Shown: positions 26,961 to 36,276, counted from the stretch's first letter. The stretch is 64,000 bases of DNA from Conyzicola lurida (GCF_014204935.1 NZ_JACHMJ010000001.1:2852001-2916000), one strand, 5' to 3'. A program made the numbers and translations. The notes: a model not told the origin generated them from the letters alone.

Positions 26961-27971
26961 CTACGGCCGCGGCGGCGCCGTCGACGCGCGCGGCACCAGC
27001 GCCGGCGGCGTCGTCGACTCCGGTGCGGCGACCAGCGCGGGGTCGATCTCGGCGAGCAGCCTCTCGACGAGCACGCGGCCCTGCTGGGCGTAGTCGACGC
27101 GCACCGTGGTGAGCGGCGGCCGGTAGAAGGCCGCCTCCGGGATGTCGTCGAACCCGGTGACGCTGACCCGGCCGGGCACGTCGACGCCGCGCTGTTCAAG
27201 GGCGAGCAGCGCGCCGAGCGCCATCTGGTCGTTCGCCGCCACGATCGCGGTGACCCCCGTGTCGAGCGGCATGGCGAGCGCGGCCGCGTGGCCCGACGCG
27301 GCACTCCAGTCGCCGGCGATGCTGCCGAGCGAGACGAGGCCGTGCGCGGCGAGCGCGTGTTCGTAGGCGAGCTCGCGGTTGCGCGCCGCCGCCCAGTCGC
27401 GCGGACCGGCGAGATGGAAGAACCCGCGGTGTCCGAGACCGGCGAGGTGGTCCACGACCAGCGAGAGCCCGGGCCCGTTGATGCCGTCCGGCTCCCGTTC
27501 CGGTTCGGCCTCGGTGATGACCGGCGCGGTGAGCGGGATGCTCGCGAGCGACAGCGCGATCAGGTCGACGGGGGCGAAGGCGAGGATGCCGGCGAGATCC
27601 TGCTGCCCGAGCTGGCCGAGCGCTCCCTCTACCGCGCGGTCGTCGGCCGGGTCGAGGTTCACGATGTCGAGCAGGTACCCGGCCCGACGCGCGCGCTCGC
27701 TCGCGCCCTGGATGGTCTTGCTCGGCCCGACCTCGGTTAGCTCGTAGACGAGCGCGCCGATGCGGTGCGACCGGCTCGTGGCCAGGGCGCGCGCCGCGAG
27801 GTTCGGCCGGTAGTTGAGTTCGGCGAGCGCCTCTTCGACGCGCTGACGGGTGGCCGGTTTGAAGCCCTCATGCCCGCGCAGGAAGAGCGCGACGGTCTGG
27901 TGCGAGACGTTCGCGAGCTTCGCGACGTCGTAGATGGTGGCGGGCCGGGATGCCGGCGACGGGACGGTCAA
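26961..27971 (-). CDS. LacI-family transcriptional regulator
   Basis: A 336-residue LacI protein. The helix-turn-helix region is ATIYDVAKLANVSHQTVALF, the hinge YRPNLAARALATSR, and the effector domain ends in LVPRAS. The recognition helix has VALFLRG instead of the usual VSRVLN, so its operator may differ. TTG at 27971 overlaps the stop of the ROK gene (TTGA), which fixes the start and couples the two. It is the last gene of the xyloside transport/GH31 operon. Confidence 0.86.
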   Translation of the reverse strand: MTVPSPASRPATIYDVAKLANVSHQTVALFLRGHEGFKPATRQRVEEALAELNYRPNLAARALATSRSHRIGALVYELTEVGPSKTIQGASERARRAGYLLDIVNLDPADDRAVEGALGQLGQQDLAGILAFAPVDLIALSLASIPLTAPVITEAEPEREPDGINGPGLSLVVDHLAGLGHRGFFHLAGPRDWAAARNRELAYEHALAAHGLVSLGSIAGDWSAASGHAAALAMPLDTGVTAIVAANDQMALGALLALEQRGVDVPGRVSVTGFDDIPEAAFYRPPLTTVRVDYAQQGRVLVERLLAEIDPALVAAPESTTPPALVPRASTAPPRP

Positions 27972-29167
27972 AACGTGGCGGGGTCGGTGAGCACGGAGGC
28001 GAACGCGAGTTCGGCGGCGCCGATCATCAGCAGGTTGGCGCCGAGGGCCGCGCGGCCGATGGTGACGCCCTCGCGGGAGGCGCGCAGCGGCTGGTGGGCG
28101 ACGAGGGCGTTGAGGTGGGCGGGCGCGACCGCGTAGAGCGAGCCGAGGAACCCGCCGAGCAGGATCGTCTGCGGGTTGAGGGTGTTGATCGCGTTGCGCA
28201 GGGCGACCGCGAGGAAGTCGAGTTGGCGGTGCACCTCGGTGAGCACGACGGCCGACGACGACGCCAGCAACGCGCTCTCGAGCTCGTCGCTGTCGGCGTC
28301 GGTGAGGCCGACCAGTTCGAGTAGCGGTGCCCGCCTGACCTCCGTCTCGAGGCAGCCGACCCCGCCGCAGTGGCAGACGACGCCGGCGGAGTTGACGAGC
28401 GTGTGCCCGAATTCCCCCGCGTAGCCCGCGGCGCCGGCGAGGGTCGAGCCGCCGGCGATGACCCCGCCGCCGATGCCGCTCGCGCCGCCGTTGAGGTAGA
28501 TGAAGTCGCTGAGGTCGCGCCCGGCGCCGAAGGTGCTCTCGGCGAGGGTGCCGAGACGCGCGTCGTTGCCGGCGACCACGGGGTAGCCGGTGGCGGCCGC
28601 CAGCATCGCGGCCACCGGTTCGTCGACCCAGCCGAGGTGCGGGGCGAGACGCACCACCCCGTCGAGCGAGCGCACGAGGCCGGGCACGGCGAGACCGACG
28701 CCGACGACGCGGTGCCCCGCCTCGAGCTCGGCGCGCATGCCGTCGATCACGGCTGCGCAGATGTTGACCGCCTCGCGCGCGGTCGGTTCGTGGTCGGTCG
28801 CGTAGCGGATCCGCTTGATGACCTCGCCGCCCAGCCCGACGACGGCGATGGTGACGGCGTCGATCTCCGGGTTGATCGCGATCACCACGGCGAGCGGCCC
28901 CGGCTTCACGATGGGGCTCGGCCGCCCCACCTGGGCGCGCACGTCGGAGTCGACCTCGAGCACCAGCCGCCGCTCGACGAGCTCGCCGACGAGGGCCGCC
29001 ACGGTCGACCGGTTGAGCCCGGTGGCGCGGGTGAGCTGCGAGCGGGAGATGCCGCCGGCGTGGTGCACGAGTTCCAGCACGACCGCGAGGTTGTGACGCC
29101 GCAGCGAATCGGTGCTGTTGCCCCGTCCTGCCGGCTGGTTCCCCTCAGCCACGCTCACTACCGCCAC
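27968..29167 (-). CDS. ROK-family transcriptional regulator (NagC/XylR type)
   Basis: A 399-residue regulator. An N-terminal winged helix (GGISRSQLTRATGLNRSTVAA) precedes a ROK sugar-binding fold with GNDARLGTLAE and AGEFGHTLV. A zinc-type CHCGGVGCLE motif is also present. It lies directly after the alpha-xylosidase gene, and its operon divergently faces xylA. It is therefore a good candidate for the xylose/xyloside repressor that reads the TTGT-N5-ACAA sites. GTG 29167 is used; GTG 29158 is possible. Confidence 0.86.
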   Translation of the reverse strand: MAVVSVAEGNQPAGRGNSTDSLRRHNLAVVLELVHHAGGISRSQLTRATGLNRSTVAALVGELVERRLVLEVDSDVRAQVGRPSPIVKPGPLAVVIAINPEIDAVTIAVVGLGGEVIKRIRYATDHEPTAREAVNICAAVIDGMRAELEAGHRVVGVGLAVPGLVRSLDGVVRLAPHLGWVDEPVAAMLAAATGYPVVAGNDARLGTLAESTFGAGRDLSDFIYLNGGASGIGGGVIAGGSTLAGAAGYAGEFGHTLVNSAGVVCHCGGVGCLETEVRRAPLLELVGLTDADSDELESALLASSSAVVLTEVHRQLDFLAVALRNAINTLNPQTILLGGFLGSLYAVAPAHLNALVAHQPLRASREGVTIGRAALGANLLMIGAAELAFASVLTDPATF

Positions 29168-29173
29168 CTATCC

Positions 29174-29188
29174 GTGACCGTCGGTCAC
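29174..29188. promoter_or_regulatory. Palindrome ahead of the ROK regulator gene
   Basis: GTGACCGTCGGTCAC has 6-bp arms around a 3-base centre, and CACCGTTTGGTG lies 13 bases further. It sits in the 67-base gap between GH31 and the ROK gene and may be an autoregulatory site or a weak terminator. Confidence 0.35.
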
Positions 29189-29234
29189 CGAATCGCCACA
29201 CCGTTTGGTGCCACCATATCCCGGCCGGGCACCG

Positions 29235-31565
29235 TCACAGCGACACGTCGGCCCGGCCGCCCGTCGCCCGCACGCTCTCACCGCCCACGACCGTCACCGT
29301 GAAATCGGTCAGGTCCGCGGAACTCACGGTCGCCACCCCGCCCGACCTGACGACGGTGATGACGGCGGCTGCGCCATCCGGGCTCGTCACATGGATGTCG
29401 CGGGAGCCGTCACCGGACGCGGGGTACAGCCGCAGTTCGAGCCCGTCGAGGTAGTCGTAGTCCGGCCGGTCGTCGCGCGCACCCACCGCGAGCACCGCAC
29501 CGTCGCGCACGTAGAGCGGCAGGGTGTCGAAACCGTGGGTCTCGGTGCGCCATCCCGGGCCCGTGACGGTCTCGCCGGTGAAGTAGCTGGTCCAGAGGCC
29601 GGCGGGCAGGTAGAACTGCACCGCGCCCGACGCCGTGAACACGGGGGCGACGAGCAGGTCGGGTCCGAGCAGGTACTGCGTGTCGAGGTGGCCGACCGCC
29701 GGGTCCTCGGGGAACTCGAGCTGCATCGGCCGCAGCACCGGGGTGCCCGTCGCGGTCGCCTCGAGGCCGGCGGCGTAGAGGTAGGGCATCAGCCGGAGCT
29801 TGAGCTTCGTGAAGGCGCGGGTGACGGCGACCGCGCTCTGCGGGTCGGTCCCTGAGCCTGTCGAAGGGCCGTCGTCGTCGAACACCCACGGCACCCGGTA
29901 CGAGTCGCTGCCGTGGAACCGGCTGTGGCTCGACAGCAGGCCGAACGCGGTCCAGCGCTTGAACACCCCGGCGTCGGGCGTGCCCTCGAAGCCGCCGATG
30001 TCGTGGCTCCAGAATCCGAACCCGCTGAGCGCGAGCGACAGCCCGCCGCGCAGAGTCTCGGCCATCGACTCGTAGCTCGACGTGGAGTCGCCGCCCCAGT
30101 GCACCGGCATCGCCTGGCCGCCGACGGTGGCCGAGCGCGCGAACAGCACCGCCTCCCCTTCGCCGCGTTCCTCGACGAGCAGGTCGAACACCGCCCTGTT
30201 GTAGAGCTGCGTGTACCAGTTGTGCATCCGCTCCGGGCTCGAGCCGTCGAAGTAGTCGACCCCGAGCGGGATCCGCTCGCCGAAGTCGGTCTTGAACGCG
30301 TCGACGCCCTGCCCGAGCAGCACCCGCAGTTTGTCCTGGTACCAGCCCACGGCATCCGGGTTCGTGAAATCGACGAGGGCCATGCCGGCCTGCCAGAGGT
30401 CCCACTGCCAGACGTCGCCGTTGGGCTTTTTCACCAGGTACCCGGCCGCTTCCGCCTCGGCGAACAGCGGCGAGCGCTGCCCGATGTACGGGTTGATCCA
30501 GACGCAGACCTTGAGGCCTTTGTCGTGCAGCCGCGAGAGCATGCCCACCGGGTCGGGAAACACGCGGGCGTCCCACTCGAAGTCGCTCCAGTTGAACTCG
30601 CGCATCCAGAAGCAGTCGAAGTGGAAGACGCTGAGGGGCAGGTCGCGCTCGGCCATGCCGTCGATGAAACCGGTGACGGTCTCCTCGTCGTAGTCGGTGG
30701 TGAAGCTGGTCGAGAGCCACAGCCCGTACGACCAGGCCGGCACCGCCGCGGGACGTCCGGTGAGCGCGGTGTAACGCTCGAGGATCTGCCGCGGGTTATC
30801 CCCGGCGATCACGAAGTACTCGAGGCTCTCCCCCGGCACCGCGAACTGCACGCGCTCGACCGACTCGGAGCCGACCTCGAACGAGACGTGGCCCGGGTCG
30901 TTGACCAGCACGCCGTAGCCGCGGTTGGTGAGGTAGAACGGCACGTTCTTGTAGGCCTGCTCGCTCGACGTGCCGCCGTCGGCGTTCCAGACGTCGACGC
31001 TCTGGCCGTTCTTGACCAGCGGCCCGAACCGCTCGCCGAGACCGTACACGAGCTCGCCGACGCCGAGCGACAGCTGCTCGTGCACGTAGGACTCCGCGAT
31101 GCCCGCCCCGACCGGGCCGGCGTCGACGTGGGCCCCGGGCGCCACCCGCACGTACCCGGCCGAGTGGTGGCCGCTCGAGGTGAGCACACGGCCCCCGCTC
31201 TCGAAGCTCAGGCCCCACGGCGCTCCGGCGGTGACGCGCGCGGTCAGATCGCCGCTCGTGATCGAGCCGCCGTCCTCCCCCGCCGAGACGACGCCGTGAC
31301 CCTCTTCCGCACCGACCAGGTCGAAGCCGCCGCGGCCGGTCGCGCCGCGGAAGTGCTCGATGCGCACCCCCACGATGCCGGGCAACGGCGAGCTCAGCGT
31401 CACCGTGAGGGTCGGGCGGTTGAGGGTGGCACCGCGGGTGGCGATCACCGCCGTCGGGGCGGTGACCGTCAGGTCGTGCGGCCCCGCGACGATGTCGTAC
31501 GCCTCCTGGGCGTAGAGCGCGCTGACGCCGGGGCGCAGCTGCCAGAATCCGTCGGTGAATTTCAT
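29235..31565 (-). CDS. Alpha-xylosidase, glycoside hydrolase family 31 (YicI type)
   Basis: A 776-residue cytoplasmic enzyme removing terminal alpha-xylosyl units, as found in xyloglucan fragments. The N-terminal beta-sandwich is followed by a TIM barrel. Nucleophile Asp427 lies in AFKTDFGE, acid/base Asp493 in HWGGDSTSSYES, and the xyloside-type loop is FHFDCFWMREFNWSDF. The length matches YicI. The ATG overlaps the stop of the permease (TAATG). An in-frame insertion GPSTGSGT at residues 566-573 is encoded by a REP-like sequence. No signal peptide, so the substrate is imported by the upstream transporter. Confidence 0.93.
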   Translation of the reverse strand: MKFTDGFWQLRPGVSALYAQEAYDIVAGPHDLTVTAPTAVIATRGATLNRPTLTVTLSSPLPGIVGVRIEHFRGATGRGGFDLVGAEEGHGVVSAGEDGGSITSGDLTARVTAGAPWGLSFESGGRVLTSSGHHSAGYVRVAPGAHVDAGPVGAGIAESYVHEQLSLGVGELVYGLGERFGPLVKNGQSVDVWNADGGTSSEQAYKNVPFYLTNRGYGVLVNDPGHVSFEVGSESVERVQFAVPGESLEYFVIAGDNPRQILERYTALTGRPAAVPAWSYGLWLSTSFTTDYDEETVTGFIDGMAERDLPLSVFHFDCFWMREFNWSDFEWDARVFPDPVGMLSRLHDKGLKVCVWINPYIGQRSPLFAEAEAAGYLVKKPNGDVWQWDLWQAGMALVDFTNPDAVGWYQDKLRVLLGQGVDAFKTDFGERIPLGVDYFDGSSPERMHNWYTQLYNRAVFDLLVEERGEGEAVLFARSATVGGQAMPVHWGGDSTSSYESMAETLRGGLSLALSGFGFWSHDIGGFEGTPDAGVFKRWTAFGLLSSHSRFHGSDSYRVPWVFDDDGPSTGSGTDPQSAVAVTRAFTKLKLRLMPYLYAAGLEATATGTPVLRPMQLEFPEDPAVGHLDTQYLLGPDLLVAPVFTASGAVQFYLPAGLWTSYFTGETVTGPGWRTETHGFDTLPLYVRDGAVLAVGARDDRPDYDYLDGLELRLYPASGDGSRDIHVTSPDGAAAVITVVRSGGVATVSSADLTDFTVTVVGGESVRATGGRADVSL
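29847..29870. repeat. REP-like element inside the GH31 gene
   Basis: CCCTGAGCCTGTCGAAGGG is an interrupted palindrome of the CTTCGACAnGCTC kind, also seen at 45917-45966 and 57770-57795. Here it is in frame. Confidence 0.65.
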
Positions 31566-32458
31566 TACTTGACTGCTCCGGCCGTGATGCCCCGGGTGAG
31601 GGTGCGTTGGAAAATCAGGAAGAAGACGAGCGTCGGAATGAGACCGAGCAACGCGGAGGCACTCGTGGTCGTGACATCCATCAGCCTGTCGCCCTGCAGG
31701 ACGGCGATCGAGACGGGCACCGTCTGGTTCGCGTTGCTGACGAGGAAGGTCAGCGGGATCAGGAACTCGTTCCACGTCCAGATGAAGAAGAAGATGACCA
31801 GGACGGCGAGGGTCGGCCGACTGATCGGCACGATCACCCGGGTGAGGATCTGCCACCGGCTCGCCCCGTCGAGGCTCGCGGCCTCGAGGATCTCCTTCGG
31901 GAACGTGCCGTAGACGCTCGACAGCAAGTAGGTGCCGAACGCGCTCTGGATCACCGTGAAGATGATGATCACGCTCCACACGTTGTCGTACAGTCCGACC
32001 TGCTTGAACATGTAGTACAGCGGGTAGAGCAGGGCCTCCTGCGGCAGCATGTTGGCGAGCAAGAAGAGCACGATGATCCACGTGCGCCCGCGCACCCGGC
32101 CGATGCCGATCGCGAACGCGTTGAACACCGAGATCACGACGGCGAGTATCGCCACCATGCCGCTGATGAAGAAGCTGTTCCACAGCTTCTCGGGAAAGTT
32201 CACGCGTTCCCAGAAGGCGGCGATGCCGTCGAAGTAGAGATTGCTGGGCAGAGACAGGGGCCCGGATGTCGCGTAATCCGCCGGGCTCTTGAACGAGTTG
32301 ATCAGAATGATGACGAACGGCGCCGCGATGAGCGCGCCGAACACCACGGCCGCGGCCAGGATCAGCCAGTCGGAGACCGTCCGGCGGGTCTTGCGTTGGC
32401 GCAGCTTGAGCGGGTGTTCCGGCTCTGCCACGGTCAGTTCGGGGGCGATGACAGCCAT
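31565..32458 (-). CDS. Sugar ABC transporter permease, MalG type (xyloside operon)
   Basis: A 297-residue six-helix permease. The EAA loop reads EAASLDGASRWQILTRV. The basic leader KLRQRKTRRTVSDW precedes helix 1. The start overlaps the stop of the MalF-type gene (TGATG) and its stop overlaps the GH31 ATG, so the three are translationally coupled. It works with the 32458-33432 permease and the 33487-34800 lipoprotein. Confidence 0.88.
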   Translation of the reverse strand: MAVIAPELTVAEPEHPLKLRQRKTRRTVSDWLILAAAVVFGALIAAPFVIILINSFKSPADYATSGPLSLPSNLYFDGIAAFWERVNFPEKLWNSFFISGMVAILAVVISVFNAFAIGIGRVRGRTWIIVLFLLANMLPQEALLYPLYYMFKQVGLYDNVWSVIIIFTVIQSAFGTYLLSSVYGTFPKEILEAASLDGASRWQILTRVIVPISRPTLAVLVIFFFIWTWNEFLIPLTFLVSNANQTVPVSIAVLQGDRLMDVTTTSASALLGLIPTLVFFLIFQRTLTRGITAGAVK

Positions 32459-33432
32459 CAGCGCTCACTCTCCGCTCGTTCTGCCCGGTTCTGGGCCTTG
32501 ATGAAGACGACGGTCAACAGCACGATGACCACGGTGAGCGCGGTCGCGATCGTGGCGCCGTAGCCGACCTGCTGGTTCTGGAAGAACTCGCTGTACGAGT
32601 AATAGCTCGGCACGATCGTGCTGGTGCCGGGCCCGCCGCGGGTGAGCGTGTAGATCGGGCCGAAGACCTTGAGCGCGGCGATGGTGCAGGTGAGGGTGAC
32701 GACGAAGATCTCGGGGCGGATGATGCTGACCGTGATCCAGCGGAACCGCTGCAGCCAGTTGGCGCCGTCGAGTTCGGCGGCCTCGTACAGTTCGGGGTCG
32801 ACGCGCTGGAGCGCCGCCATAAAGATGACCACGGGGTAGCCGAGCTGGACCCAGACCATCACGAACATGATGCTGAGCAGGGCCGTGTCGGGGCTGCCGA
32901 GCCAGTTGTGCTGCAGGTCGCCGAGGCCGATCGCGGCGAGCACGGTGTTGAGCGCGCCGTTCTCCGGACGCAGGATCCAACCGATGACGATCGCGGCCAC
33001 GGCCACGGGCAGCACCTGCGGCAGGTAATAGGTGGCGCGCAGGAAGCTCGCGACCCGGCCGCCGAACTTCTTGCCGACGAGGTCGAAGAGCATGGCGGCG
33101 AGCAGGAGGCCGAGCAGCGTCGGCACGATCACCATGGCGATGATCATCGCGATACTGTTGCCGAACGAGGTCCAGAACTTGGTGTCGCCGGCCAACTCGA
33201 CCCAGTTGTCGAGGCCGATGAACTCGGGCGGCTTGATGCCGCGCCACTCGGTGAAGCTGAGGTAGATGTTCCACACCAGCGGGATGAGGATCACCACGAG
33301 GAAAAGCGCGAACCCGGGGATCAGGTAGAGCCAGAAGCCCGCCCTGCCGCCGGAGCCGCTGTTGGGGAGGAGCGACTGCTCGTCCGTCGATCGTGTCGCC
33401 CGACTCCGCGCGACCACGGGCACTACGGCCAT
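32458..33432 (-). CDS. Sugar ABC transporter permease, MalF type (xyloside operon)
   Basis: A 324-residue permease. A Ser/Arg-rich cytosolic leader of about 35 residues precedes helix 1 (FWLYLIPGFALFLVVILIP), and the EAA loop is EAAELDGANWLQRFRWI. ATG 33432 has GAGAGG upstream. It follows the binding-protein gene after a strong stem-loop. No ATPase gene is present in this operon. Confidence 0.88.
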   Translation of the reverse strand: MAVVPVVARSRATRSTDEQSLLPNSGSGGRAGFWLYLIPGFALFLVVILIPLVWNIYLSFTEWRGIKPPEFIGLDNWVELAGDTKFWTSFGNSIAMIIAMVIVPTLLGLLLAAMLFDLVGKKFGGRVASFLRATYYLPQVLPVAVAAIVIGWILRPENGALNTVLAAIGLGDLQHNWLGSPDTALLSIMFVMVWVQLGYPVVIFMAALQRVDPELYEAAELDGANWLQRFRWITVSIIRPEIFVVTLTCTIAALKVFGPIYTLTRGGPGTSTIVPSYYSYSEFFQNQQVGYGATIATALTVVIVLLTVVFIKAQNRAERAESER

Positions 33433-33451
33433 GGTGAAACCTCTCGTGAAG

Positions 33452-33483
33452 CTGTGGCCGCGGGCGGGTGCCCGCGGCCACAG
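33452..33483 (-). other. Strong stem-loop between binding-protein and permease genes
   Basis: CTGTGGCCGCGGGC/GCCCGCGGCCACAG gives a perfect 14-bp stem with a GGGT tetraloop, starting three bases after the binding-protein stop. There is no U-tract. It probably protects the upstream message end and lowers permease expression. Confidence 0.8.
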
Positions 33484-33486
33484 GGA

Positions 33487-34800
33487 CTACTTGATGTCGT
33501 CGACGCCGGACTGGTAGTCGTCGCCGAGCTGCGTGAGCACCTCGTCGGTGGACTTCGTGCCGTTGACCAGCTCCTGCAGACCGGCGTTCAGCTGGTCGTA
33601 GAAGGTCGGCGCGGGCCAGTCGGGGTAGAACGCCAGACCGTCCGCCTCGGTGAGCGCGTTGAAGTTCGCGATCAGCTCCTGGCTCTTCGGGTCGGTGATG
33701 TCGGCGGCGTCCGCGGCGACGGGAATGCCGCCGTTGTTGCCGATCAGCGCCTGGATCTCGGGGCTCATCGTGATGTCGATGAATTTGTAGGCGAGGTCCT
33801 TCTCCTTGGAGTTCTCCGGCACGACCCACAGGTTGCCGCTCGAACCGGGCGACATCGCCGCCTCGGGGAACAGGAACGTTCCCCAGTCGAACGTGGTGAT
33901 GTCGGTCACCATGCGCCCGTACCACCAGCTACCCGAGTAGAAGATCGGGTTGGTGCCGTTGATGAACGCGACGCCGGCGTCCTCGGCCTTGAGACCCGTC
34001 GAGTCCTTCGAGATGTATCCCTTGTCGACCCAGTCGGCGATCGTTTCGGCGGCGAAGGTGAAGTTGTCGTCGTGCCAGTCGACCGTGCCGGTGTAGAGCT
34101 GGTAGTCGTTTACCCACTCGCGCGTCGCGTCGTAGAGGGCGAGCTGGTAGAACAGCTGCCCGAGCGGATACTCGGCCACCGACTCGGCGAGCGGCGTGAC
34201 GCCGTTCTCCTTGAACGTGGCGAGCGCGGCCTCGAACTCGTCGAAGGTCGTCGGCACCTCGATGCCGTACTGCGCGAAGGCGTCTTTGTTGTAGTACACC
34301 TCGACGAACTCGCCGTAGTTCGGGATGCCGTAGTAGCCACCCGACCCCATCACGCCGTCCTCGTCGTAGCGCGTGGTGGTCTGCAGAGACTCGGCGAGCT
34401 TGTCGTCCCAGCCGTAGGCCTCGACGGCCTCCGTCATGTCGGTGAGCAGACCCTGGCTGGCGAGCAGGCCGGCGGTCGCGTTTCCCTTGTTGTATTCGAG
34501 GATGTCGGGGCTGGCGTCCGAGTTGAGGACCTGGCTCGCGGTGGAGCGGATCTGCTCGAAGCTCTTCTCTTCGAACTCGACGGTGGCACCCGTCTCCTCC
34601 TCGAACTTGTCGATCGCGGCATCCCACGCCACACCCATGGCGCTGGTCTCGCTCTCGTAGTGCCAGAGCGTCAGCGTCTTGCCCTCGCCGTCGGGGTCTT
34701 TCACCAAAGGTCCGTCGTCGGCCTGGCCGCCGGTGCAACCCGCGAGCAGCAACGCCGCTGTCGCGAAGATGGCCCCTGCCGCAATGTGTTTCTTGCGCAT
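33487..34800 (-). CDS. Sugar ABC transporter substrate-binding lipoprotein (xyloside-type)
   Basis: A 437-residue family 1 binding protein. The lipobox LAGC places the lipidated Cys at 22. The mature protein starts with an acidic linker and the KTLTLWHYESETSA strand typical of MalE-like proteins. AGGAGGT lies seven bases before ATG 34800, the strongest ribosome site in the window, as expected for an abundant receptor. It is first in an operon with MalF, MalG, alpha-xylosidase, ROK and LacI genes. The likely ligand is an alpha-xyloside or xyloglucan fragment, by context only. Confidence 0.88.
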   Translation of the reverse strand: MRKKHIAAGAIFATAALLLAGCTGGQADDGPLVKDPDGEGKTLTLWHYESETSAMGVAWDAAIDKFEEETGATVEFEEKSFEQIRSTASQVLNSDASPDILEYNKGNATAGLLASQGLLTDMTEAVEAYGWDDKLAESLQTTTRYDEDGVMGSGGYYGIPNYGEFVEVYYNKDAFAQYGIEVPTTFDEFEAALATFKENGVTPLAESVAEYPLGQLFYQLALYDATREWVNDYQLYTGTVDWHDDNFTFAAETIADWVDKGYISKDSTGLKAEDAGVAFINGTNPIFYSGSWWYGRMVTDITTFDWGTFLFPEAAMSPGSSGNLWVVPENSKEKDLAYKFIDITMSPEIQALIGNNGGIPVAADAADITDPKSQELIANFNALTEADGLAFYPDWPAPTFYDQLNAGLQELVNGTKSTDEVLTQLGDDYQSGVDDIK

Positions 34801-34861
34801 CTTTTACCTCCTCGTAGAAGGAGCGCCGCCCGGTGCAGGCTGGCAGCCACTCCGATGCCAA

Positions 34862-34880
34862 ATGTTGTAGGCGACAACAT
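34862..34880. promoter_or_regulatory. Xyl operator 1 (TTGT-N5-ACAA palindrome)
   Basis: ATGTTGTAGGCGACAACAT is a perfect 7-5-7 inverted repeat, 62 bases before the binding-protein ATG. Its half-site recurs at 34948-34966 and 40254-40268. It lacks a LacI central CG and resembles sites of ROK-type XylR proteins. Confidence 0.75.
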
Positions 34881-34947
34881 ACACACAGTGTTACCGGTAA
34901 AGCTAGACCTTCGTCCGCGCGCTTCCCTCCGGGGCGGGAAATGGGAT

Positions 34948-34966
34948 ATGTTGTCTCGCAGAACAA
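34948..34966. promoter_or_regulatory. Xyl operator 2, before xylA
   Basis: ATGTTGTCTCGCAGAACAA matches operator 1 in the full left arm and 5 of 7 bases of the right arm, with the same 5-base spacer. It ends 26 bases before the xylA ATG and probably overlaps the promoter. Confidence 0.6.
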
Positions 34967-34992
34967 TTCACCAATGAAGTTGGAGTTTACCC

Positions 34993-36183
34993 ATGGCAGC
35001 GACGCCCACCCGCGACGACAAGTTTTCCTTCGGCCTCTGGACCATCGGCTACAACGGCGCCGATCCGTTCGGCGGCCCGACGCGTGCCCCCCTCGACGTC
35101 GTACACGGGGTGGAGAAGCTCGCCGAGATCGGCGCTTACGGCCTGACCTTCCACGACGACGACCTCTTCGCCTTCGGCTCGACCGACGCCGAGCGCCAGA
35201 CGCAGATCGACCGCCTGAAGCGGGTCCTCGCCGACACCGGCATCATCGTGCCGATGGTCACCACCAACCTGTTCAGCGCCCCGGTGTTCAAGGACGGCGG
35301 GTTCACCTCGAACGACCGCGCCGTGCGCCGGTTCGCCCTGCGCAAGGTACTGCGCAACCTCGACCTCGCCGCGGAACTCGGCGCCAAGACCTTCGTGATG
35401 TGGGGCGGGCGCGAGGGCGCCGAGTACGACGCCGCGAAGGACATCCGCGGTGCGCTCGAGCGTTACCGCGAGGCCGTGAACCTGCTCGGCGACTACGTCA
35501 CCGACAAGGGCTACGACATCAAGTTCGCGATCGAGCCCAAGCCGAACGAGCCCCGGGGCGACATCCTGCTCCCCACTCTCGGCCACGCGCTCGCCTTCAT
35601 CGAGACGCTCGAGCGCCCCGAGCTGGTCGGCGTCAACCCCGAGGTCGGGCACGAGCAGATGGCCGGGCTCAACTTCACCGCCGGCATCGCGCAGGCGCTG
35701 TATCAGGGCAAGCTGTTCCACATCGACCTGAACGGGCAGCGCGGCATCAAGTACGACCAGGACCTCGTGTTCGGCCACGGCGACCTGCAGAACGCGTTCT
35801 CGCTCGTCGACCTGCTCGAGAACGGCGGCCCGAACGGCGGCCCCGCGTACGACGGCCCGCGTCACTTCGACTACAAGCCCAGCCGCACCGAGGACGAGTC
35901 CGGCGTGTGGGACTCGGCCAAGGCCAACATGCGCATGTACCTGCTGCTCAAGGAGCGCGCCGCGGCATTCCGCGCCGACCCCGAGGTACAGGCGGCGCTG
36001 GCCGAGTCGCAGGTGGAGCAGATCAACACCCCGACGCTGAACGCGGGCGAGAGCTACGACGACCTGCTGGCCGACCGCGCGTCGTACGAGGCGTTCGATT
36101 CCGGCGCCTACTTCGACGGCAAGGGCTTCGGCTTCGTGCGCCTGCAGCAGCTGGCCGTCGAGCACCTGATGGGTGCGCGCTAA
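34993..36183 (+). CDS. xylA: Xylose isomerase
   Basis: A 396-residue cytoplasmic enzyme converting D-xylose to D-xylulose. It belongs to the short Actinoplanes/Streptomyces type. Active-site residues align by number with that type: His54 and Asp57 in FHDDD, Glu181 and Lys183 in [11 protein letters not shown], Glu217 and His220 in NPEVGHEQM, and Asp245, Asp255 and Asp257 further on. GGAG lies eight bases before ATG 34993. It is divergent from the xyloside transporter and is followed by xylB after a perfect hairpin. Confidence 0.97.
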   Translation: MAATPTRDDKFSFGLWTIGYNGADPFGGPTRAPLDVVHGVEKLAEIGAYGLTFHDDDLFAFGSTDAERQTQIDRLKRVLADTGIIVPMVTTNLFSAPVFKDGGFTSNDRAVRRFALRKVLRNLDLAAELGAKTFVMWGGREGAEYDAAKDIRGALERYREAVNLLGDYVTDKGYDIKFAIEPKPNEPRGDILLPTLGHALAFIETLERPELVGVNPEVGHEQMAGLNFTAGIAQALYQGKLFHIDLNGQRGIKYDQDLVFGHGDLQNAFSLVDLLENGGPNGGPAYDGPRHFDYKPSRTEDESGVWDSAKANMRMYLLLKERAAAFRADPEVQAALAESQVEQINTPTLNAGESYDDLLADRASYEAFDSGAYFDGKGFGFVRLQQLAVEHLMGAR

Positions 36184-36205
36184 CCAACCACGTGATCCCA
36201 CGATT

Positions 36206-36252
36206 GTGCAGTTGTGCACGGTTTCGACACCCGATTCCGTGCACAACTGCAC
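36206..36252 (+). other. Perfect 16-bp stem-loop between xylA and xylB
   Basis: GTGCAGTTGTGCACGG/CCGTGCACAACTGCAC with a 15-base loop lies 22 bases after the xylA stop and 24 before the xylB ATG. No T-run follows. A processing, stabilising or attenuating element is likely. Confidence 0.85.
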
Positions 36253-36276
36253 TCTCGCGTCTCAAGAAAGGCCCCC

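Noticed and set aside
26572-27093. Short frames with repeated RRLVRGG or ANETSLSAA blocks
   Set aside because: The protein repeats simply reflect the 63-bp tandem DNA repeat; no ribosome site or conserved domain.
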